DNA of 53,107 bases from Pseudomonadota bacterium (GTDB taxonomy: Bacteria > Pseudomonadota > Gammaproteobacteria > Burkholderiales > Thiobacillaceae). Numbering within the stretch: the first letter of the stretch is position 1; each line of letters starts with the position of its first letter. Shown here in pieces: positions 17,330 to 25,987 of this stretch. The stretch is from the NCBI GenBank assembly GCA_021826065.1, contig JAKADY010000017.1:1-53107 (forward strand), read 5' to 3'. Under the pieces are notes generated by a model that was not told the DNA's origin, did not search any database, and saw nothing but the letters and a program-made list of their open reading frames with translations. The translations under genes were made by a program, and so were the position numbers.

Positions 17330-18849
17330 AGCCGATCCGTGATGCCGTTCAGGGCCGGGCCCATCTCGGCGAGGAAGGCGCGCAGCACCCGCTCGGCCTC
17401 GGCCGGCTGGTCGGTGTAGGGCGCGGCGATGATGTAGGCGGTGCCGTCGTCGCGCCCGCCGAAGACCTTCTCCAGCGCCAGCTCGATCTTGATCAACAGC
17501 GGGTGCAGGTCGTTGCGACCCATGACGCGATTCCATTGCCAGGCGAGGATGCGCTCACCGCGCTGGGTGCGCAGCCTCGCCTCCAGGACGCGGTAGGCCT
17601 CGCCCCCGACCTCCAACCGGAAGACACGCTGGCCGACGTTCTGCCAGCGCGGGTGTTCCTGCTCCACCATGAGGTTCTGGCTGTTGATGAGCTCGTGGTC
17701 CTGGCGCTGCTGGGCGTAGTGGGCGACGAACAGCAAGACCCGATCCTCGCCGCGCGCATAATGCAGCTTGAGCTCGGTATCCATGCCGATCCAGCGCGGC
17801 AGCCAGTCGTTGAAGGGGCTGTCGGTCACCTGCCAGCCCGCCGCCGGCTGCGGCGCGGCTAGGCTCACCGCGGCGACCGGCCGGGAGAGCCACTGCTGCC
17901 ACAACGGCGCCATGGCGGTGACCGCGACGAGGATGGCGGCCATGGCGATGGGCGGGCGCGGGCTGCGGGGCGCAGGCGGTGCCGCCGGCTGCACCTCGGC
18001 GGCCTGGGTGTCCTCGCGCCAGATGAGCCCCACCCAGAACATGAGCAGCATGACGATGCCGAACCAGATCCAGCCGTAGATGTAGTGGTCGATGCCGAGC
18101 GCGAGCTTCATGTCCGAATAATGGGCGATCAGCACGATCATGGTGGCGCGGAAGCCGTTGGCGATGATGGGTACGACGATGCTCGCCACGGTGAAGGCGA
18201 TGCGCTTGCCGAGACTACGGTAGGTGAGATAGGCGTAGAGCAGCCCCAGGGTGAGCGAGGCGAGGATGTAGCGAATGCCCGAGCAGGTCTCCACCACGCT
18301 CCAGTCACCGCTGGGCAGGCTGAAGTAGGTCCCATCGCGATAGACGGGCAGTCCCACCAGGCGCACGGCGGCCACCGTGAAATCGGCGGTGAAGTCCATC
18401 AGCGGCTGCATCAGGAACTCGCCGTTGGGCACCATGAGCAACAGATAGAACAGAGGGAAGGCCGCCGCCTTGAGGAGCCCCGGCCCGAACAGGGCCCAGA
18501 CCGCGGCGATCCACAGGCCCACCAGGGCGTACTGCTCCGCCACCAGCACGCCGCCCGCCCAGGCGACCAGCCACAACAGGAGCAGCCCCACCACGGCAAT
18601 GAGGGCACGTGGGTCGGGCCGCGTCTCGACCGCGGCGAGGCGCTGGCGGTCGCGCCAGATCAGCCACAGGGCGATGGGCAGGATGACATAGCCGTGCGCA
18701 TAGGTCTCCGAACGCTCCCAGATCGCCACCATGGACTGCGCAGTGGGCAGGAACAGGAGGGCGATGGCCGCCCAGGTGAGGCCGAGTAGTCCCAGGGCCT
18801 TGAGCCAGGCGGTCCTGTCGGTTGGGATCTCTGCGCTGATGCTGCTCAT
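17326..18849 (-). CDS. xrtA: Exosortase A fused to an EpsI domain
   Basis: A 507-residue integral membrane transpeptidase with about eight membrane segments, followed by a soluble EpsI domain (from about residue 310). The predicted catalytic triad is visible as Cys189 in VETCSGIRY, Arg234 in NGFRATM and His255 in DHYIYGW. XrtA cleaves the PEP-CTERM tail of exported proteins and probably passes them to another anchor or the surface. The EpsI part (VTDSPFNDWLPRWIGMD..., EQEHPRWQNVGQRV) is usually fused in this subfamily and its role is unclear. The start at 18849 has AGGAAAGGA upstream and overlaps the preceding gene by four bases; the longer frame to 18921 lies inside that gene. No PEP-CTERM substrate is encoded in the window. 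Confidence 0.95.
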   Translation of the reverse strand: MSSISAEIPTDRTAWLKALGLLGLTWAAIALLFLPTAQSMVAIWERSETYAHGYVILPIALWLIWRDRQRLAAVETRPDPRALIAVVGLLLLWLVAWAGGVLVAEQYALVGLWIAAVWALFGPGLLKAAAFPLFYLLLMVPNGEFLMQPLMDFTADFTVAAVRLVGLPVYRDGTYFSLPSGDWSVVETCSGIRYILASLTLGLLYAYLTYRSLGKRIAFTVASIVVPIIANGFRATMIVLIAHYSDMKLALGIDHYIYGWIWFGIVMLLMFWVGLIWREDTQAAEVQPAAPPAPRSPRPPIAMAAILVAVTAMAPLWQQWLSRPVAAVSLAAPQPAAGWQVTDSPFNDWLPRWIGMDTELKLHYARGEDRVLLFVAHYAQQRQDHELINSQNLMVEQEHPRWQNVGQRVFRLEVGGEAYRVLEARLRTQRGERILAWQWNRVMGRNDLHPLLIKIELALEKVFGGRDDGTAYIIAAPYTDQPAEAERVLRAFLAEMGPALNGITDRL

Positions 18850-20180
18850 GGTGTCCTTTCCTGCGCCAGCGGTCCGGGCGGGAGGGGCGTGACGCACGTC
18901 GGGCCGGCGTTGGTTTTGCACACGTTAACTGGGGCTGCAGCCTCGACCAGGGCATCGACTCGGGCGAGACAGGCCTCCCAGGCATAGTCCTGCAGGACCC
19001 GCCGGCGTGCGGCCGGCCCCAGGTCGCTGCCTTGCAGGGCCTGCAGCACGGCCTCGCGAAATGCATCGGCCCCGTCGGCCAGCAGCACCTCCTCGCCCGG
19101 CCGCGCGTCCAGGCCCTCCAACGCCTGCGGGGAGACGACCACCGTGCGCGCCATGGCCATTGCCTCCAGGACCTTGTTCTGGATACCACGGGCGATGCGC
19201 AGGGGGGCTACGGCCACTGCCGCGTGCGCCAGATAGGGACGCACATCGGGCACCCGGCCGGTAACGACGATCCCTGCCTGACGGGCCAGTGCGCGCACCT
19301 CGGCGCTGGGGCGGCTGCCGACCACATAGAAGGCGAGCCGCGGCCGCTGCGCGCGAAGCGCCGGAAAGACCTCGCGGGCGAACCAGGTGACGGCGTCCAC
19401 GTTGGGCCAGTAGTCCATCGCCCCGGTGAAGACCAGGACCTCGGCTTCCGGTGGATAGGGATCGTCATAGGGTCGCTCTGGCGAAAAATAATCGGCGTCC
19501 ACGCCATTGCCGTACCAGCCGACCCGCGGTGCGCATTCCGGCGCGGCCCGGCGAAAGTCGGCTGCCTCCTGGGCGGAGACGAACAGGCTCGCATCGAACT
19601 CGGCCGCCACGCGCCGCTCCCAGACGAGCAGCCGCGCCGCCTCGCGCCGGTAGAGCCAGGCAAGAGGCCAGGGGCGTGTGCGGGCATACTGGCGCCATTT
19701 GTCGGAGTCCATGTCGACGAAGTCCATCACCCGCCGCGCAGTGCGCGCATCGATGACGAACTGGGCCACCGCCGAGGAGTAGCAGACAATGCGGCGCACC
19801 CCGGCATCGAGCCGCTGCCGCACCCAGGCCTGCATCCCGGCGTGGCGGTAGAAGGCCAGCGTGAGGGGCTCTCCGCTGATCAGCCCGCGCAAGGCGGCCA
19901 GCTTGGCAACCGTGGGCTTGAGTCCTTCCAGATGCACGCTGGCGCACATCGCCTGCAGGGCCCCGGCGTGTCGCCAATCGTCGGGGTCGTCGACGAAGGC
20001 ACCCAGGTGCACGCGGTAACGCTGGGCCAAGTGCCGCAGCAGATGGTAAGAGCGGATCTTGTCGCCCTTGTCGGGTGGATAAGGGATGCGGTGGGCGAGG
20101 AACAGCAGGTCGGGCAGGGGCATATCCTCGCCCATCGCGCTGGTCTCGATACCCTGAGGGACCATATGATCGGCGCCCAT
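18846..20180 (-). CDS. XrtA/PEP-CTERM-locus glycosyltransferase, sugar transferase 1 type
   Basis: A 444-residue glycosyltransferase with the opening PDLLFLAHRIPYPPDKGDKIRSY, which is nearly diagnostic for sugar transferase 1 of exosortase A loci. Further landmarks are VMDFVDMDSDKWRQYA, WYGNGVDADYFSP, VFTGAMDYWPNVDAV, and VAPLRIARGIQNKVLEAMAMA. It starts one base into the femAB stop (TGATG) and ends overlapping xrtA. An internal Met at residue 16 or 20 is an alternative start. It probably adds a sugar to the growing lipid-linked repeat unit. Confidence 0.92.
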   Translation of the reverse strand: MGADHMVPQGIETSAMGEDMPLPDLLFLAHRIPYPPDKGDKIRSYHLLRHLAQRYRVHLGAFVDDPDDWRHAGALQAMCASVHLEGLKPTVAKLAALRGLISGEPLTLAFYRHAGMQAWVRQRLDAGVRRIVCYSSAVAQFVIDARTARRVMDFVDMDSDKWRQYARTRPWPLAWLYRREAARLLVWERRVAAEFDASLFVSAQEAADFRRAAPECAPRVGWYGNGVDADYFSPERPYDDPYPPEAEVLVFTGAMDYWPNVDAVTWFAREVFPALRAQRPRLAFYVVGSRPSAEVRALARQAGIVVTGRVPDVRPYLAHAAVAVAPLRIARGIQNKVLEAMAMARTVVVSPQALEGLDARPGEEVLLADGADAFREAVLQALQGSDLGPAARRRVLQDYAWEACLARVDALVEAAAPVNVCKTNAGPTCVTPLPPGPLAQERTP

Positions 20181-21217
20181 CAGCCGAGATTTCGCACGAT
20201 GTGGGGCCCCAGGAAGTTCGCCACCGGCAGGGGCAGGCGCTGCCAGGCCCGAATGAACAGGCGGTACTTGGGGTTGTTGGGGTTGTTCTCCGGCAGCCGC
20301 TGGGCGCGCACCAGCTTGTAGCGGTAGTTGAGCGGCTGCGGCTCGAAGCCCCAGTTGCGCTTGAAATCGTAGGGGCCGGTGCCGACCTTGCTGCGGCCGT
20401 AGTCAAAGATGCGCACCCCCTGCTCGCAGGCGCGGCGCATCACCTCCCAATACTTGAAGTCGTTGGCGGCGAGCGCCCGCGCCTCGACCGTGTCGCCGGC
20501 GTAGTAGGGCAGGATCTCGTCACGGAAGCGAAAGGACAGCACGCCGCTCACCACCCGGCCCGCCTTGGTGCGCACCAGCAGCACCTCGCAATCGCGGCCG
20601 AAGGTCTCGCGCAGGGCGGTGAAATAGCGCTTGGGCAAGGCCGGCGTGCCGTGTCGGCGGACATTGTCGGCATAGACGCGGAAAAAGCCGTCCACCCCGG
20701 GCTCCAGCTCCGCCACCAGCTCGTGCTTGATACCCTTGCGCACCATGGCCCGCTGCTTGCGTGGGATGGCCAGCATGTTCTTTTCCACCTCGGGCTCGAT
20801 CGGCTTGCGGAAGGTGACATAGAGGTCGGTGCCCGGCCAGTCGGCGTGCGCGGGCCGGTCGCGGTCGCGGTACTCCAGATGCCCCACACCCAAGGACTGC
20901 GCCAGTTCCTGGGCACGGGCGTCCAGGGCCGCGCGCGCGGCCTCGCTCACCGCGGCGATCCCGCCATAGACGCAGAACGGGGTGGAGATCAGGGCGTGGC
21001 CGAACAGCCGGCTCTTGACCTCGACCAGGGGCAGCACCCCCTCGATGCGCCCCGCACGCTCGGCCAGCAGGTAGTGCGGCGTGTGGCCGAAGACACGCGC
21101 GTTGATCGTACGCCAGGCATAGCGATGGAAGAAGGTCGCCTCGGGCGTGGCCTCGACGAAGGCGTCCCAGGCGGCGGCATCGGCATCTCCGGCGGCGCGG
21201 ACGATCAGATCGGACAT
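20180..21217 (-). CDS. FemAB-like protein of the XrtA/PEP-CTERM locus
   Basis: A 345-residue protein with two GNAT-like domains of the FemAB type (ATFFHRYAWRTI..., LVEVKSRLFGHALISTPF..., and LALRETF/VSGVLSFRFRDEILPYYAG...). The C-terminal IFDYGRSKVGTGPYDFKRNWGFEPQPLNY is highly typical of the exosortase-associated subfamily. FemAB proteins transfer amino acids from aminoacyl-tRNA to cell-wall precursors, so this one may add an amino-acid group to the polysaccharide, but the substrate is not known. I start it at the ATG at 21217, four bases after the deacetylase stop. Confidence 0.92.
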   Translation of the reverse strand: MSDLIVRAAGDADAAAWDAFVEATPEATFFHRYAWRTINARVFGHTPHYLLAERAGRIEGVLPLVEVKSRLFGHALISTPFCVYGGIAAVSEAARAALDARAQELAQSLGVGHLEYRDRDRPAHADWPGTDLYVTFRKPIEPEVEKNMLAIPRKQRAMVRKGIKHELVAELEPGVDGFFRVYADNVRRHGTPALPKRYFTALRETFGRDCEVLLVRTKAGRVVSGVLSFRFRDEILPYYAGDTVEARALAANDFKYWEVMRRACEQGVRIFDYGRSKVGTGPYDFKRNWGFEPQPLNYRYKLVRAQRLPENNPNNPKYRLFIRAWQRLPLPVANFLGPHIVRNLG

Positions 21218-21221
21218 GCGC

Positions 21222-22103
21222 TTAAGGCGAGGCAGGCCGCGCAGCCGTAGCGCAGCCGTAAGACACGCTGGCCAGAGACGACGCATGGACGTCGTCCGCC
21301 CGGCCCCAGCGGAAATCCTTGAGCAGTCGCCGGAGCTTGCCCTCCATGCGCTCGAGGTTGACGTAATGGCGGAAGCGACTGCAGGCGCTGGCACCGGGCA
21401 CCCGCGGCTGGGCGGGGTCCACCTCCCAGGGATGGAAATAGAACATGCAGGGCTGCCCCTCCACGCGGTTGACCCGTTCGATCAGGCGCCGTGACACGGC
21501 ATAGGGCAGCAGGCGGAAGAAACCGCCGCCAGCCGCCGGAAGGTTGCGGCCGGCCAGTCTGACCGTGGTCGGCGGCAGCTCCAGGAGCTCAGGACAGCGT
21601 GCCGGCCGGTAGGGAAAACGCGGGGCCTCTGGCATGCCGTAGTGGTCGTGGGCGATGGGGTAGATGCTGGAGCTGTAGGCGTAGCCGGCCGCCGCCAGCT
21701 CATCCAACGCCCAGAGGTTGGCCTGGCCGATGGAAAAGCTGGGGGCACGGTACCCGCGCACCGCCACGCCGGCGATGTCCTCGAGCAGGGCCTTGGCGCG
21801 GATGACGTCCTGGCGGAAGGCCGGCCGGCTCATCTCGCTCGCGCGCTGGTGGCCGTAGCCATGGCTGGCGAGCTCGTGCCCGTTGTCGCTGATGCGGCGC
21901 ACGAGCCCCGGGTAACGCTCGGCAACCCACCCCAGTGTGAAAAAGGTCGCCTTGACCCCGTGTTCGTCGAACAGGGCCAGGATGCGCTCGACATTGGCCT
22001 CCACGCGGCAGGGCCAGCGCTCCCAGTGCTCGCGCGGTATGCGGTCGGCGAAGGCGGCGACCTGGAAGTAGTCTTCCACGTCGACGCTCATCACGTTGCG
22101 CAT
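21222..22103 (-). CDS. Polysaccharide deacetylase of the XrtA locus (NodB fold)
   Basis: A 293-residue CE4-type deacetylase. It starts MRNVMSVDVEDYFQVAAF, the form typical for XrtA loci, with Asp8 and Asp11 near the metal. The HxxxH zinc pair is His81/His85 in SHGYGH, and RGYRAPSFS follows at 117-125. It should remove N-acetyl groups from the exopolysaccharide. I use the ATG at 22103, with GGGAGG five bases upstream; an ATG at 22124 is also possible. A gap of about 167 bp separates it from wecB, within which I see no gene. The tail after DDVHASS looks poorly conserved. Confidence 0.92.
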   Translation of the reverse strand: MRNVMSVDVEDYFQVAAFADRIPREHWERWPCRVEANVERILALFDEHGVKATFFTLGWVAERYPGLVRRISDNGHELASHGYGHQRASEMSRPAFRQDVIRAKALLEDIAGVAVRGYRAPSFSIGQANLWALDELAAAGYAYSSSIYPIAHDHYGMPEAPRFPYRPARCPELLELPPTTVRLAGRNLPAAGGGFFRLLPYAVSRRLIERVNRVEGQPCMFYFHPWEVDPAQPRVPGASACSRFRHYVNLERMEGKLRRLLKDFRWGRADDVHASSLASVSYGCATAARPASP

Positions 22104-22270
22104 GCTGTCCTCCCGCAGGCTCATGTCCTTGTGGTCCTCTCAGTCCGTCCATCAAGGCAAGCAATACGCGCGCCAGGTCTTGGGTTCCGCAACCACCCCA
22201 CCCAACGGGGTTTCGGCTGGCTCGGAAGGGGCAAACCGCGTGTGCTTTCGTGCCTTGTGACGATATTTCG

Positions 22271-23368
22271 TCAGCTATCCAGCCAGCCGCGCACGATCGT
22301 GGCGATGCGCTCCGCCGCCCGCCCGTCCCAGTACTCGGGGATGCGACCGCGCTTGCCGCCGCTCGTCAGGATGTCGTCGAAACATTGCAGGATCTTTTCC
22401 GGGTCGGGTCCGGTGAGCGTATTGGTGCCCTCGGTCAGCGTGATCGGCCGCTCCGTGTTCTCACGCAGGGTGATGCAGGGTACGCCCAGGGCCGTGGTCT
22501 CCTCCTGTAGACCACCGGAGTCGGTCAGCACCAGGGTGGCCTCGCGCACGAGTCCCAGCATCTCCAGATAGCCCTGTGGTGGCAGCAGCCGTATGCCCGG
22601 CCGTTCCAGCCGGTCGGCCAAACCGAAGCGCTCGGCGGCCGCCCGCGTGCGCGGGTGGATCGGGAAGATCACCGGCAGGCGGGCGGCGATGCGTGCCACG
22701 GTGTCCAGCAGTACCGCCAGGGTGTCGGGTTCGTCCACGTTGGAGGGGCGGTGCAGGGTCAATACCGCATAGCCTTGCTGGGGTCTGTGGCCCAGGGTTT
22801 GCTCGACCGGGACGGCACGCGGCAGGTTGCGCCGCAGGGTGTCGATCATGACATTGCCGACGAAGTGGACCCGTTCCGGCGCGATCCCCTCACGACGCAG
22901 GTTGTCGAGCGCGCCGCGCTCGGTGGTGAAGAGCAGCTCGGAGAGCTGGTCGGTGAGGACCCGGTTGATCTCCTCGGGCATGCGCCGGTCGAAGCTCCGC
23001 AGGCCCGCCTCGACGTGGATCACCGGCACCCCCTTCTTGGCCGCCACCAGGGCGCAGGCGATGGTGGAGTTGACGTCCCCCACCACCAGCACCGCACGCG
23101 GCGACTCGGCGTCCAGTACCGGTTCGAAGGCGCGCATGATCTCGGCCGTCTGCACGGCATGGCTGGCGGAGCCCACCTCCAGGTTCACATGCGGCCGCGG
23201 GATTTCGAGCTGCTCGAAGAAGCTGTCGCTCATCGCCGCATCGTAGTGCTGCCCCGTGTGCACCAGCCGGGCACGGACGGGGTACGCCGCGAAGGCGGCC
23301 ATGATGGGCGCGATCTTCATGAAATTGGGACGTGCGCCGACCACGCACAAAACTTCGCACGTACTCAT
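22271..23368 (-). CDS. wecB: UDP-N-acetylglucosamine 2-epimerase (non-hydrolysing)
   Basis: WecB converts UDP-GlcNAc to UDP-ManNAc, giving a sugar donor for the polysaccharide. The 365-residue GT-B-like protein opens with VVGARPNFMKIAPIM. It has VVGDVNSTIACALVAAK, the catalytic-site block HVEAGLRSFDRRMPEEINRVLTDQLS, ltlHRPSNVDE, and LTDSGGLQEETTALGVPCITLRENTERPIT. It starts immediately after the ATPase stop with no gap. Its presence suggests that the exopolysaccharide contains ManNAc or a derivative. Confidence 0.95.
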   Translation of the reverse strand: MSTCEVLCVVGARPNFMKIAPIMAAFAAYPVRARLVHTGQHYDAAMSDSFFEQLEIPRPHVNLEVGSASHAVQTAEIMRAFEPVLDAESPRAVLVVGDVNSTIACALVAAKKGVPVIHVEAGLRSFDRRMPEEINRVLTDQLSELLFTTERGALDNLRREGIAPERVHFVGNVMIDTLRRNLPRAVPVEQTLGHRPQQGYAVLTLHRPSNVDEPDTLAVLLDTVARIAARLPVIFPIHPRTRAAAERFGLADRLERPGIRLLPPQGYLEMLGLVREATLVLTDSGGLQEETTALGVPCITLRENTERPITLTEGTNTLTGPDPEKILQCFDDILTSGGKRGRIPEYWDGRAAERIATIVRGWLDS

Positions 23369-24370
23369 TCAATCGCGCTCCTGGCCTTCACTGACCGTGT
23401 AGAGGATCTTGCGCACCATGGGGATCAGGCGGGTGAGCCCCCGCTCGATCTGGGTGATGCGCTCCTCCAGTTCGGCCGGTAGCGCCACATTGACGGCCAC
23501 GGGGTTGGCGGCAGCTGCCGCCATCACCGGCGCCTCGCGCACCGGGGCGCTCTGGTGATGCACCTCCTGCTTGAGGTCGGCGATCACCTCCTGCACCGCC
23601 CGCGCATCGAACTGGTTGCGCTCCTCGAGAAAGCCGAACAGCAACAGGCGGTCGCACAGGGTGTTGATACGGCGCGGCACCCCGCCCGAAAAGGCATGGA
23701 TCGCATCGAAGGCGTCCTCGGTGAAGGACGGGTTGCCGTGCCAGCCCACGGTCTTGAGGCGGTGCAGGATGTAGCCCATGGTCTCGTCGCGGTCCATGGG
23801 CCCCAGGTGATAGGAGGCGATCACCCGCTGCCTGAGCTGCTGCATCTCCGGGCTTTGCAGGGTGTCGCGAAACTCCGGCTGCCCCAGCAGGAAGCTTTGC
23901 AGCAGGGACTTCTCGCCCTCCTGGAAGTTGGACAGCATGCGCAGCTCCTCCACCGCCTTGGCCGACAGGTTCTGCGCCTCGTCGACGATCAACAGCGCCA
24001 GCCGACCCTGGCGCAGGGTGTCGCGCAGGAAGGTCTGCAGGTTGTTGAGCAGGGCCGCCTTGGACAGGTGCTCATAATCCAGGCCGAAGGCGGCCGAGAC
24101 GCTGCGCAGCATGTCGTCGGCGTCGAGCTGGGTGCTGACCAGGTTGGCCACCAGGTAGTGGCCGCGCTCCAGCCTCTTGAGCAGGTGTTTGACCAGCATG
24201 GTCTTGCCCGCGCCCACGTCGCCGGTGATGATGATGAACCCTTCGCCCAGCGATAGCCCGTATTCCAGATAGGAAAAGGCCCGCTTGTGTCCCCGGCTGC
24301 CATAGAAGAAACGCGGGTCGGGGTTGAGCTGGAAGGGCTTGTCGCGCAGGTGGTAATAGGCTTCGTACAT
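23369..24370 (-). CDS. XrtA-locus AAA ATPase (ExeA/GspA-like)
   Basis: A 333-residue AAA ATPase of the exosortase-locus ATPase family. It begins MYEAYYHLRDKPFQLNPDPRFFY, has Walker A GDVGAGKT at residues 50-57 and Walker B LLIVDEAQ at 126-133, and a later SGGVPRRINTLCDRLLLFG motif. The C-terminal tail (about 265-333) is Ala/Val-rich and ends in a helix, which might interact with partners. Family members are always found in these loci, but their exact job in assembly or secretion is not known. It sits between the outer-membrane protein and wecB. Confidence 0.92.
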   Translation of the reverse strand: MYEAYYHLRDKPFQLNPDPRFFYGSRGHKRAFSYLEYGLSLGEGFIIITGDVGAGKTMLVKHLLKRLERGHYLVANLVSTQLDADDMLRSVSAAFGLDYEHLSKAALLNNLQTFLRDTLRQGRLALLIVDEAQNLSAKAVEELRMLSNFQEGEKSLLQSFLLGQPEFRDTLQSPEMQQLRQRVIASYHLGPMDRDETMGYILHRLKTVGWHGNPSFTEDAFDAIHAFSGGVPRRINTLCDRLLLFGFLEERNQFDARAVQEVIADLKQEVHHQSAPVREAPVMAAAAANPVAVNVALPAELEERITQIERGLTRLIPMVRKILYTVSEGQERD

Positions 24371-24382
24371 GCTGGGGATCAG

Positions 24383-25987
24383 TCAGAACCGCATGTTGAG
24401 GCGGGCGGCCAGGGAATTCTCGGTGTAATCCTGGTTGCTCAGGTTGGAGTCGCGCTGCTGGTGGCGCACCTCAAGGCTGCCGCTCACGTCCGGCTGGAAG
24501 CGTCGCGTCAGGGTCAGGCCGATGTTCCAGTAGTCGTCTCCGCGCGCATTGGCCGTGTTGTTCGGGTCGTCCACCTCCAGGTGCGAGTAGCCGGTGGACA
24601 GGGTGACGGTGGTGCGCTCGCCCGGGCGTACGCTCAACGAGGCCTGCAGCCCGGTGCGACGGTCCTCCCGGCCCTGGACGAGGGTGCCTTGATATTGCTG
24701 GCGAGTGTCGAACAAGCTGAGACGGACGGTTGCACGTCGCAACTGGTAACTGAACAGTCCTGTCAGCCCCTTGTTAACGTGGGTTCTATCCAAAATTACC
24801 GGAACGAAAGCGGACGCACCAAATAGTCCCGCAAGTGCGGAGTCGCTCAGTTTTGTGCAGCCAGCCGGTGTCTCCGCACCCAATGGTATTGGCGCGATTA
24901 CGAATTCACCACATTGCCAGGCATCGAAGACATTTTCGAAGAACAGTTGGTCATAGCTCGTGAGACTCTCGCGATAGACCAGGCCCCAGGTCGATTTGCG
25001 CGTACGGTGATTGAGGCTCAGGGCGTGGCTGCGGCCGAAGTTGCGCTGGGTGCTGGAGGCCGTGAGCGTGGTGCGCAGCGTGGGCTGGAAGGTCACGCTG
25101 CCGCTGACGAAGTCGCCGCTGTCCGACCAGTTGTAGGCCAGCTCGCCGAAGATGCGCCGCCCGGGTGTGTAGTAAAAACCCAGGCCGTAGTAGGAGAAGT
25201 CGCGGATGCGGTTGCTGGCGCCGGGGAAGTTCCCCTTCTGCAAGCCCGCCTGGGCGGTCAACCCGAAGCCCTGCCGCAACTGGAGCCGGGCGTAGGCGGA
25301 GCCCTGTTCGCTGTCGGTGTCGGCCAGGCTCTGGTAATCGGTCTCGCGGCGGCTGTAACTCAGGTTCCAGGACAGTGGGAAGAAGTTGCTGCCGCTCTGT
25401 GCCGCGAAGCTGTATTGGTTGGCACTACTGTCGCGCCCGGAGCCGCCGCTGGCATAGTACTGGTCGCGCCGCAGGCGCAGCTCGACTGTGGCGTCGGAGC
25501 CGAAGCGGTGCTTGAGATAGGGGCTGAGAGAGTAGCCATAGGTCTGGCGGGTATTCTGAATCCCGACCCCATCGCCCAGACCGATGCCGCTCACATAGTC
25601 GATCAACTCCTGCGACGCGCGGGCCGACGCATCGAGATAAAACCAGTCCTCCAGCAGCTCAGCCTGGGCCTGCCCGTTCAGGTTGTGACGGACACGGCTG
25701 CGGTCGGTGTCGTTGGCGTAGAGATAGCCCGTCAGGCTGTAATCCGCATCGACCTTGAGTTTGCGCCCCTCGCGTCGCACCGAGAGGCCCGGGCTCAGCT
25801 CGGTGATCCAGTCGCTGTGTTCGAGCCCCTTCGGACGCAGGTAGACGTTGTCAGAATAACGCTCCGCCAGGCTCAGCCGCGGGCTCCACTCCCAGTCCCT
25901 CGCCGCGGCCGCTGCCGGCAGTAGGGTGGACAGGGCAAGGAACAGGAGGGTCGGGCGCCGCAATCGTCTACCGGCCGTACTCGCCAT
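24383..25987 (-). CDS. XrtA-locus outer-membrane beta-barrel protein
   Basis: A protein of about 534 residues with a signal peptide (RRLRRPTLLFLALSTLLPAAAAA) and alternating beta-strand patterns to the end. It closes with a C-terminal Phe (AARLNMRF), as outer-membrane barrels do. The start of the mature part (WEWSPRLSLAERYSDNVYLRPKG) matches the PEP-CTERM-system barrel family. It probably forms or assists the outer-membrane route for the polysaccharide. I use the ATG at 25987, which overlaps the end of the tyrosine-kinase gene by 20 bp. The segment coding for residues near 350-405 (about 24780-24960) is clearly AT-richer and encodes a cysteine-containing loop, perhaps a variable surface loop. 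Confidence 0.88.
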   Translation of the reverse strand: MASTAGRRLRRPTLLFLALSTLLPAAAAARDWEWSPRLSLAERYSDNVYLRPKGLEHSDWITELSPGLSVRREGRKLKVDADYSLTGYLYANDTDRSRVRHNLNGQAQAELLEDWFYLDASARASQELIDYVSGIGLGDGVGIQNTRQTYGYSLSPYLKHRFGSDATVELRLRRDQYYASGGSGRDSSANQYSFAAQSGSNFFPLSWNLSYSRRETDYQSLADTDSEQGSAYARLQLRQGFGLTAQAGLQKGNFPGASNRIRDFSYYGLGFYYTPGRRIFGELAYNWSDSGDFVSGSVTFQPTLRTTLTASSTQRNFGRSHALSLNHRTRKSTWGLVYRESLTSYDQLFFENVFDAWQCGEFVIAPIPLGAETPAGCTKLSDSALAGLFGASAFVPVILDRTHVNKGLTGLFSYQLRRATVRLSLFDTRQQYQGTLVQGREDRRTGLQASLSVRPGERTTVTLSTGYSHLEVDDPNNTANARGDDYWNIGLTLTRRFQPDVSGSLEVRHQQRDSNLSNQDYTENSLAARLNMRF

